NCBI GenBank assembly: GCA_031308135.1
Contig: JAHLJT010009436.1
Location: 119,662,678-119,726,677, forward strand
Reading direction: 5' to 3'
DNA: 64,000 bases
Origin: Acheta domesticus
Lineage: Eukaryota > Arthropoda > Insecta > Orthoptera > Gryllidae
Shown here: piece after piece, positions 57,101 to 64,000 of the stretch
Layout of the letters: each line of letters opens with the position of its first letter
How positions within the stretch are numbered: the first letter of the stretch is position 1
The notes under the pieces: generated by a model
The model's database searches: none
What the model was told of the DNA's origin: nothing
The model's input: the letters and a program-made list of their open reading frames with translations, nothing else
Translations under genes and position numbers: made by a program

Positions 57101-57350
57101 AAGGCTGCCAACAATTGCGAGCAATGATTTTCACCTCTTCTGCAGAAATTATGCATATTAGACGGAAAGCTCGCCTCGCTCGACTCCGCTCGGGTGTCTT
57201 CGTGGACATTCGTGGCTCCGCACTTTGCTCTCCCGAGGACACAAGTCTGCCTGGCCCCGCAGACCCGGATTACCGCGCTCGCCCCGCCGACTGGAACGGA
57301 AACCTCACCATTTGCCTCTACGAAGCTGTGAATGGGTTTGCAGCGTGATC
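54110..57350 (+). mobile_element. Mutator-like element (MULE) with GC-rich inverted repeats
   Basis: The core of the left repeat, 54160-54230 (gggagagcaaaacgaggagc, cgaagacacccgagcggag), is the reverse complement of 57175-57246 (ctccgctcgggtgtcttcg, cgtggctccgcactttgctc) with a few differences. The similarity is weaker outwards. The 2.9 kb between them carry a broken MULE transposase. Long inverted repeats are typical of MULEs. I could not fix the outer ends or a 9-10-bp target duplication. A possible piggyBac-type end (ttaacccattagtgcatgtg) lies inside at 56572. Confidence 0.65.
54571..56203 (+). pseudogene. MULE transposase, multiply broken
   Basis: Parts readable in order: an N-terminal stretch (54571-54768) ending SASANILSKFTDAFSC; NRKFVDASLQIGRGYSAIEQF near 55025-55090; LSYAAIHETYIDVLDSVSDE and LVLYDGTWHKRGTTCRNVMG, VIDILTGHVADFHVLSKYC (55179-55380), where DGTW holds the first catalytic Asp; then SGECVSNFNGSSKAMDVAHH and TTILSDGDAKTFNHHLKLN (second acidic motif DGD), KEECIKHVM with the Glu; and CIYGKTQNANE and CPKETFLSRKKIEIADISS near 56020-56130. 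At least five stops or frameshifts interrupt it. This is the animal Mutator-like transposase layout. The enzyme would cut and paste the element; this one cannot. Confidence 0.8.
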
Positions 57351-57780
57351 GCCGTTCAGGACAAGCCGCACTGGCAAAGTCTTTGGCCTGCCTTTCAAAG
57401 ACAAAGAGTTGTTCCTAAGATGTAAAGGTGTGGACCAAAGGTGGTTAAATAACGGAAATAGGGGAGGGGTCTCTCATAGAACTTACCCCTTTCAGAATAG
57501 GAAATCGGCTAAAGATGCCATTCATCATAAAATCAGTATTTACTCATTTTCTATAGAAACGAAAGACATTCAATATGACACTTGAAAATCTTAAATAAAT
57601 TAACCAATAAAAAAATTAAAATTCAGCTTACAGGAACAGTTTTTTGTATGGAAACATCTAGTCTGCTGCACAATATACCTCCTCCCCCCCCACACACACA
57701 CAGAAAAAATGCTGTTTGTGACACTAATGTCGGTGCAAAAATGTATTATTGTTGCAGACCAAATCAATTAACTACATTTA
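57351..57780. other. Spacer without a recognised gene
   Basis: Contains a C/CA-rich tract cctcccccccc acacacacaca near 57680-57705. No gene. Confidence 0.4.
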
Positions 57781-57784
57781 TTTA

Positions 57785-57890
57785 TTGAACATCAAATACA
57801 GTTAAAAACTGTGTGTGACCTGCTGTGGGGAGAAGTGTATTGTGTGCAGGTTTTTTTGAAATTCTGGGATACCTACTAAAATGTGCATTT
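57785..57890 (+). repeat. Dispersed repeat D1, copy 2
   Basis: Matches the complement of 9620-9725 (acagttaaaaactgtgtgtg, gtggggagaagtgtatt, gtgtgcaggttttt). Old and non-coding. Confidence 0.6.
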
Positions 57891-58233
57891 TTGGCAAGAC
57901 TTGATAAGAAAGTTCCTCCACGGTAATTAAAACTATTTGCAAAGGCAAATCAGCTATTCATTTTGATTGTCCCTTTGCGTGAAGAAATCGAGGACGCCCT
58001 GCTCTTATAATATGGATCTGTCGTAATATTACGGGGAACGACAAATTGAATATTTCCAGATATCAGAAACACTGTTCAAAATATCAATAATCATGAGGGT
58101 GTAAATCATGAAAATCCGAGGGAGTATGTGCTGTTGTAGCACCACTAGTTTCCATACAAGATACTGGACTATGGGAAAAAATCAAAATGAGTATGTAATT
58201 GGTCTGTTGAAATATTAACTTTTTAAATATTAC
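57891..58233. other. Spacer without a recognised gene
   Basis: The phrase agcaccactagttt at 58138-58151 also occurs at 33802-33815 and, inverted, at 51161-51173. No gene. Confidence 0.4.
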
Positions 58234-58745
58234 AAGTGTACCCGTGCGAGAACTCTCGCATGTTAAAACCCACCCTTTCTCTATCCATTTGTCTATGCTT
58301 TCAATTAAGAAGGAAAGTTGTTAATGAAAAATGTTAATTTTTTTAATGTATAAATGTAACTTCTAATGTACTTGGAGAATATCAAACAAAAATAACAATA
58401 CAATTGATGTTGGAAACTAATTTTCAATAAAAGTTTATTCAGCATTATAGAGAGATGTTCTCGGAACAATTCATTAAAAACAACTTTGAACAAATTATTC
58501 ACTCCTCCTTGAGAGGTAACTTTTTGCTTTCCTTGATAGTCACAAACATAATAGAAAAGGTTTTTACTCTTCAGAAAGCAAAGCAAAGTTAAGTAGTGCG
58601 TAATACCGATCGAGCAAGTACAACCTTACTCTTTGCAATATTATTTGAATTTCTTTGATTTGTATGAGGAACAGAGGGGGTTTTAGAGAGTTCAGGGTGC
58701 CAACTTGCTAGGGTGCAAAAATAGAAAAATTATTTGTGTGAGATC
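58234..58745 (-). mobile_element. Repeat H, copy 3
   Basis: Very close to copy 1 (48126-48660) throughout, with identical blocks such as aattaagaaggaaagttgtt, cattatagagagatgttctc and ccgatcgagcaagtacaacc. The end hairpin is better preserved here: gcgagaactctcgc is a 6-bp stem with a 2-base loop. The terminal CTAG is changed to a caag on the plus strand. Homology with copy 1 ends at ttatttgtgt. Confidence 0.7.
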
Positions 58746-58818
58746 AAAACATACATGGAATAAAGAAATGATCCAAATTTTAAAAGGAAAAAATTACAAG
58801 AGAAATAATGAAAATATA

Positions 58819-59372
58819 CAGTGTGTCCGGGGAGGAAACGTTGAAATTTCGAAAATAAGCTCTTAAGACAATTCTAACCATATTTTGTCTAATAAATTAC
58901 TTGGATAATCTGAGTGGTTGAGCCGCAATAAGCACTCAAAAATTGGTTTGAAAAATTGATTTCTAGGCACAAATTTGCATTATAGAAGCATAGAAACACT
59001 CCAGAAACATAGAAGTTGTTTATTATTTACAAAAAAATGAATATATTTGTTCAGAAAGAAGAATTAAGCAAGAAATAAAAAAGCAACCATTTACACAATT
59101 CGACTGCTCTCTTATTTCTCACTTAATTTTTCTGTCTGAGCTAATATATTCATTTCTTTTGTAAATAATAAACAATTTACATATTTCTGGAGTGTTTCTA
59201 TGCTTCCGTAATACAAATTTTTGCCTGGAATTCATTTTTTCAAACCACATTTTGAGTGCTCATTTCGGCCCAACCATTCGAAATATCCACATAGTTTATT
59301 AGACTAAATATGCTTAGAATTGTGTTACGAGCTTATTTTCGAAGTTTGGACGTTTCCTCCCCGGACACCCGG
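58819..59372. mobile_element. 554-bp fold-back MITE, Tc1/mariner-type ends
   Basis: The left end cagtgtgtccggggaggaaa and the complement of the right end ccgggtgtccggggaggaaa match, and the match continues through almost the whole element: gcatagaaacactccagaaa, ttgtttattatttacaaaa and gaatatatt recur inverted, meeting at about 59095. TA dinucleotides flank it (58817-58818 and 59373-59374). TA duplication with a gtgtcc-type end fits Tc1/mariner. No coding capacity; the RNA or single strand could form a hairpin of roughly 270 bp. Confidence 0.85.
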
Positions 59373-59374
59373 TA

Positions 59375-59912
59375 TAGATAAGTGGAAAAAGAATAACACA
59401 ATAGTTCCTTACACAGATGTCGACTTTATAAAATTTTTTAACATAATGAGTGGTTGATGTATTTGAAAAAGCGCTGGATGCAGGAAAATGTATTTTATAC
59501 ACAATAACCTGTGAATAAATAAATAAACTGAATCGTGGTCATTTGAACCAGCCCGTGCGTCCTGTGCCCAGGAAGTTGCCTAGGTTGCAAGCGACGCTCT
59601 CTCGTTACTTCGGCCATAGACTGAGATGTCTTTACTCTATGCTTCGGCACATTGTGTCACATATCACACTTCTGAGTAAAAATGATTTCTTAGAATGGTA
59701 AACCTCTTTTATACAGTTCCTTTATTTGTACTGATTCTACTTGTATTTATTTCCTCTTGTTGATAATTATTATTCGAATAATGGAATTATTTTGAAATAT
59801 TTGCAGCATTTTCATTAATATGCATTTATTCATTTTAATTAACTGTGAGAATTCAGCTAAGGTGAAAATACTGGAGGCAGGCCCTTTAAGTTACTACAAT
59901 AGATATAACAAT
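59375..59912. other. Spacer without a recognised gene
   Basis: AT-rich apart from a small GC patch at 59540-59620. No gene or known repeat. Confidence 0.4.
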
Positions 59913-59920
59913 GTTTGGAG

Positions 59921-60131
59921 TCGGCGCCGTGCCCGAGATTGCTAAGGAAGTAGTGCCGTAGTGATCTCGTACCGAGGAGTCGCGAGTTCGAGTCCCACCT
60001 CGGGCATGGCTGTATGTGTTAGTCAATTCACCCCTTATCATCACCATATCATTTCATCCTCATACCGTAACGTGAAATCCAATAATGGTCGCTAATGACC
60101 TAGTCGTTGATGCGACCTGAAATAATAAGAA
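59921..60131 (+). mobile_element. tRNA-derived SINE (family S2), intact with target duplications
   Basis: Flanked by gtttggag at 59913-59920 and 60132-60139. The head (59931-60005) folds as a tRNA: acceptor gcccgag pairs with ctcgggc, with a B box gagttcgagtccc near 59980-59992. The body is short and ends gctaatgacctagtcgttga, tgcgacc and an A/T-rich tail, gaaataataagaa. The tail motif is shared with the longer SINE S1 (ctaatgaccttagttgttga, cgcg), although the heads differ. Pol III transcription is expected from the boxes. Confidence 0.9.
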
Positions 60132-60139
60132 GTTTGGAG

Positions 60140-60739
60140 ATCACCACTTCGAAAATGTGTGCCTTTGGTACGACTGTCTTTAGAGTGACCATATTCTTTT
60201 CCGTCATTTCCTGATATATTCATAGAGGGTTGACACCTTTCAGTAATTGTTTTGTTAGCCTCGCTGTTGACCCTGGGTAAAAGATATATACGTTTTGAAA
60301 AGAAATTGAATTAACAAATCCACGGTATTATATATGAAAACTGGGTTTCCTGATCATCGAAAAAATAAGATTGAATTTTACATAAAAAGTACTTTGGCAG
60401 CACGTAAAATTTTCCCGACCGCCGGATTCGGATCAATATTGACAGTAATGCTAGATGTAAACGCGGCCGGGAGACAAAGAAAATCCACAATTACCAGTCC
60501 TTCCACAACAAATCGATTGGTATGAAATTCCGCATGTACAATTGAAGTAAATGCTTACGAACAAAACAATTATGTCAATTACAACAAGAGGTGCACAAAT
60601 TTCTCTCATTATTGAAATAGGTCACATAATAATGAAATATATAATTATTTTTAGTATACAACCTAATTTTTAACTTGAAAAAGGCCAATCAACCAATTTG
60701 AATGAAGTGACTGTGGTGATGTTTGTATTAACATAAGAA
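60140..60739. other. Spacer without a recognised gene
   Basis: A 63-codon frame at 60334-60525 has no known motif. The section 60420-60480 is slightly GC-rich. Nothing is supported. Confidence 0.35.
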
Positions 60740-61341
60740 ATTATCACATTTTATACAAGCATATTTTTGGGCGACAATTTTTTTCCTTGTAGCACGACTG
60801 ACACATTTTTCTTTTTGTACTGTGTGGTTCCATAGGATCGTATTTTCATTTTTTGTTTTCTGGATTTAGTTCGCATTTGTTTTTCTCCTGGAAGACTATT
60901 AATTGTGGATCTTTGAATTTCTTTGAGTAACAAACCATGGAGTTATCAGCATTTTGGAGATCACCATATTCACTCATATTGAGAACTATATTACGTCGTG
61001 CAGAGAGAATATTCCGTTCACACACGAACACAAGAATCATGCCCGAAAGATTTGGCGTGAGAGGAATGCAACGCAACGGCACCGAGAAATTCTGCGAACA
61101 GTATGTGACGCCTTTTGGCGCGTGGGGCTGGCAATCCCACGCGTCGCGCGCGGTCAGAAAGACGAGCTACGTGACCTATCGTCATCCGGCTTATCTTGGG
61201 GTAACCTCACCAGCGGATGCAGAATCGTTCAACATTGGATGTCACCAGAACTCATAATCTTACACCTAGAGCTCAGCGAGATATTGAGTTCTTAAAATGC
61301 AATGGGTCTACTAGACCCATGCGCGCCTAACGTAGGGTTAA
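60740..61341 (-). pseudogene. piggyBac-like remnant (end hairpin and C-terminal zinc-finger-like trace)
   Basis: The right border, read on the minus strand, is ttaaccctacgttaggcgcg, catgggtctagtagaccca. A CCC start after TTAA with a tgggtct/agaccca hairpin just inside is typical of piggyBac ends. At 60755-60860 (minus) the frames give KRKMCQSCYKE and ACIKCDNFLC, spaced like the Cys-rich C-terminal finger of piggyBac transposases, but with a frameshift. The middle (60960-61260) is GC-rich and unrecognised, and the other end was not found. The call is tentative. Confidence 0.4.
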
Positions 61342-61349
61342 TAAAAGAA

Positions 61350-62412
61350 ATGCATTTGTTAGTTCTACATTTTAAAAAATTGAAGAAAATGAAAGAAAAA
61401 ATTGGAGCCATTTCTGAGAAGATAATTGCTTGAAATTTCAAAATTGCCTTGTTTCACGCAAAATTACACAAAAAATACTCATGTTTTCGAAAGATTGAAC
61501 GTTACCTCATTTGAAGATATGTTTCCGATGAACACGTTTCAATAAGAAAATAAATTTTCTTCTTAATTGTAGTTGTAGGAAGACGCCTAAAAATATTGAT
61601 TTTGCAATTTTCGAAAATTTGGGATTTTTAAGAAAATTAAGATCTTCTCCATTAGACCTTGACCAAAACATTGACGGCATATTTTAGAAATTAAAAAAAT
61701 AATTCCAGGGGCTTTAGGTAAAATACCCTCAAAATTGAAATATATAATATAATACATTACAATAAAAATATCCATATTTTATTGTGGATATGTGTTGTGA
61801 GTTGGAGTTTCATTCGTATTTATGAACGGTGATTTTGCTCCCTGCATTATAACATTCAACTTGAATTATTTGATCAAAAAATATTTATTATATATTAAAT
61901 TTATATATCTAATATTGTACTATCTTTTTGTTATTTTATGTGTAATTTTTATGTATTACAGTTTATACCGGATGATGGGGCCACAATGTGCCTGCTAATC
62001 TGGTAATACAATAATTTAAATGTCAAAAATATTGAGGTGTAACAAAGGAAAAATAACAATTAACATAAAGTTTCAAATGCAAGGGGCCACGACAACAGCC
62101 AGATCGATTGGGGACATCAACGTTGATGAAAATCGTGCTTACGGTTTATCGTTGTTCACAGACGGACGGACGTGACGACAGTTTTGCCGTCAATTGATTT
62201 TACTGTCTCAAAGACCCATACATGAATTCTGATTACACAACATGTTAGAGAAATTAATTTACTATTTATAGGGACAAGATTTATCCACTTTTTCATTACC
62301 AGGGCCCGACAACAAGAGTTTCTGCCGAAAATTCCCCGTTTTTCTCCCCCGCAGCATTACAATACTTTCTTTATACTGCGTAAGCAGTAGCGAGAAAGTG
62401 AAAATAGTTCAA
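61350..62412 (-). mobile_element. ACTTTCCC-family arm, minus orientation, with an insertion
   Basis: From the right: end hairpin of the second type (ctgcgtaagcagtagcgaga, 62375-62394), module 2 (62265-62360, gatttatccactttttcatt), the tail of module 3 (catgaattctgattacac), gacggacggacgtgacg (62161-62177), module 4 (62100-62160), then about 350 bp of foreign AT-rich DNA, module 5 (61680-61740), module 6 (gtaggaagacgcctaaaa, 61574) and module 7 (cgcaaaattacacaaaaaat, 61457). Confidence 0.6.
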
Positions 62413-62599
62413 ATATATATATTTTAGACAGTCACTAGTAAAAGCGATTCTTCCACGGCGTGCCAAACATGCAATTTAGCGCTAAAAGTTAGCCTTAATT
62501 TAAATAATAAATAATTCGGCGTCTTATTATAACTGAGTCGTTTTTTTAAATATTAGTAAGCGAAATAATATTTTCTTCTTAGGAATGATAAGTACTTAC

Positions 62600-62726
62600 C
62601 AGAATGAAGAATCCATTTTTCACACAGAGCTGGATTCGTTGTTGGAAATTTATGAAAACTTATTCCTGGATGTTTTCGATAACTGTTGTCACAATCGGCA
62701 TACGAACATTTTCTTCCAGAAGACAT
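62600..62726 (-). CDS. THAP zinc-finger first coding exon (partial)
   Basis: From ATG at 62726 the minus strand reads MSSGRKCSYADCDNSYRKHP then GISFHKFPTTNPALCEKWIL, HSG. This fits the THAP domain start: C-x4-C near the N-terminus, FHKFP, and a conserved Trp in EKW. The second Cys-His pair would lie in the next exon. The coding stretch ends exactly at a strong 5' splice donor (G, then gtaagtac), supporting a real exon and not a random frame. THAP domains bind DNA in host regulators and in P-element and other domesticated transposases; which this is cannot be told from one exon. An upstream in-frame extension to 62852 is unlikely because the consensus starts just after this ATG. The downstream exon is not found within the next few kb to the left. 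Confidence 0.7.
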
Positions 62727-63059
62727 AGTGAACTTTCTTCTCTGGTCGAAAATTAATATAGCGTATACTCCGTTCGACTTAAACTCCTTGGAGAAACCTC
62801 GCTTGAATGTCGTCCGTAAGCATTCGCAAACCGTACTGCGATAGTTGTTCACTCCGGGAGTGCTTGTCGCCCTACTTTGATTTTTTTGTGGTTGTTAATT
62901 ACTTTCATTGAATGGGGATTTTTGTAGTTTAAAAGTGAAGTTTTTTGTAAGAATTGAATTATTTGGAATCTAGTTTCTGTTTATAGTTGTAATTTTAAAG
63001 AGGGATTTTTGGACTTTGCATATCTGCAAAGGTGCACGTAAATTTGCATTGAGCCTCCA

Positions 63060-63368
63060 GTGGTCGCGGTGTTGTACGCATTGAGAACACTCAATGAGAT
63101 TGTTGCTCTTGGCCAACCTTTCGAGAAGATATCTTTCGTGAGATCATTCTATTCTTGTCTTATCTCTTCCACTGAAATCTGGAAACCTGGCCGCTTCCTT
63201 GTTGCCAACAATGTACGTTTTTGCCAGATGATAAGTAAATGTTATAAGGAGTACAAAGCTTTTGTGCCAAGTATAAAGCTCGAGAAGCTGTATTATATAT
63301 CGTGCCGCGACATCAGGAGTGTTTTTGGAGATTACGTATTGTGTTCGAATTTATTTGATTTTTACTAA
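63060..63368 (+). CDS. Unrecognised 102-codon open frame
   Basis: The frame begins with GTG, not ATG, so if real it is an exon and not a complete gene; gcattgagcctccag just before it could be a splice acceptor. The product (LYALRTLNEIVALGQPFEKI, then CYKEYKAFVPSIKLEKLYYI) has balanced composition unlike the Lys/Phe-rich chance frames elsewhere, which is the reason for listing it. No domain is recognised. It lies divergently from the THAP exon, about 330 bases away. It ends inside a 29-bp inverted repeat. Confidence 0.3.
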   Translation: MVAVLYALRTLNEIVALGQPFEKISFVRSFYSCLISSTEIWKPGRFLVANNVRFCQMISKCYKEYKAFVPSIKLEKLYYISCRDIRSVFGDYVLCSNLFDFY

Positions 63369-63419
63369 TTTTCATGATGTAAAACATGTAATCATGAAAA
63401 ATAGTAAAAATCAAATAAA
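63350..63419. repeat. 29-bp inverted repeat with 12-base spacer
   Basis: Arms tttatttgatttttactaat and onward (63350-63378) and the complement at 63391-63419 match with one difference. Such a hairpin could act as a transcription or RNA-processing signal or be a small MITE end; no evidence decides. It is followed by at least one more palindrome, atatgtatgtatat/atatacatacatat (63422-63450), in an AT dinucleotide tract to about 63500. Confidence 0.8.
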
Positions 63420-63499
63420 TTATATGTATGTATATATATACATACATATAATTATATATATATAATTATATACATATATTTATATTATATATATAATAA

Positions 63500-64000
63500 A
63501 TGATTGAATAGATAAAATATAATATGTTAACGAATAAAATTACTATGGGTTATTATTATAAACTTTTCTGCAAGCACTTTGTTATACGTGTCATATTCAC
63601 TATTCCACAATATTGCTGCATGCAAAGGCAAAATGTATAACTTAAAGCGCATCTTTGCATATATGCAAAGAAGCAAAAAATTTCAATTTTACGACACAGA
63701 TGTAAATTAGAATTTTTTATCTATTTTTCCCAATATCTCCACAATCCAAATTATTCCCCAAAAAAGTTTGACCTTAAAAGAAAAAATCGTGCAACGAAGG
63801 GTTAATATATTTTTCAATTATTGATGTCCCTGTTGGTGAGAAGTAAAACGGAAATTATGTTAATTTAATATAGATTACGATAATTTATATTCAGTCCCTG
63901 ATTAATAAATGCTTGAGCAACGCAGGACACTTCACCACTATATGATAAATAATATTGTTTTTAAAAAGCGTTGCAATGAATGGATAAGAAAGTGCTCGCA
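63500..64000. other. Right end of window, AT-rich, no gene recognised
   Basis: The patch tttgcatatatgcaaag (63653-63669) resembles gcatatctgcaaag at 63019. Nothing else is supported. Confidence 0.4.

Noticed and set aside
63060..63368. Complete small gene
   Set aside because: There is no ATG at the start; it is kept only as a low-confidence possible exon.

Overview
This window looks like repeat-dominated intergenic DNA from an animal, most likely an arthropod. It is AT-rich, has no operons or bacterial signals, and nearly every protein trace is a broken transposable element: Jockey-type and CR1-like LINEs, an R4/Dong-type retrotransposon, Tc1, mariner, a Mutator-like element (MULE), a piggyBac-like end, Helitrons and hAT-type insertions. 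tRNA-derived SINEs are also present. The species cannot be fixed from sequence alone. I see only one good candidate for a host (or THAP-transposon) exon, at 62.6-62.7 kb on the minus strand. There is a 1000-N assembly gap at 24790-25789.

Layout. 0.1-4.6 kb: decayed Jockey-type LINE. 4.8-6.2 kb: two copies of a long SINE in opposite orientation, the second split by a 225-bp hairpin MITE. 6.2-9.6 kb: two broken LINEs. 10-33 kb: a mosaic of one uncharacterised family (called here the ACTTTCCC family) with long, modular, often inverted arms. Mixed with it is a 1.3-kb repeat carrying tRNA-like modules, all on the minus strand, plus SINE pieces, a mariner fragment, a Tc1 pseudogene and a nearly perfect 260-bp inverted repeat. 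33.4-34.2 kb: a MITE and a MULE relic.

34.4-46.8 kb is the best-ordered part. Two R4/Dong-type elements lie head to tail on the minus strand, separated and flanked by (ATT)n microsatellites. Copy B (42520-46705) is nearly full length with one long frame broken by two stops. Copy A is 5'-truncated and split by a 6037-bp hAT-like insertion with 14-bp terminal inverted repeats and a perfect 8-bp target duplication. That insertion itself carries a Helitron helicase remnant with a recognisable 3' terminus and a second, non-coding Helitron-like unit.

46.9-54 kb: tandem repeats, two copies of a repeat with a Helitron-like end hairpin, and more ACTTTCCC modules. 54-57.4 kb: a MULE pseudogene between GC-rich inverted repeats. 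58-62.4 kb: third copy of the Helitron-like repeat, a 554-bp fold-back MITE with TA target site, a tRNA-derived SINE with target duplications, a piggyBac-like remnant and another ACTTTCCC arm. 62.5-64 kb: the THAP exon, a divergent unrecognised 102-codon ORF and AT-rich palindromes.

No gene here forms a pathway with another. The biology is the nesting order of mobile elements, which gives relative ages. All homology calls were made by eye; no alignment or database search was run.
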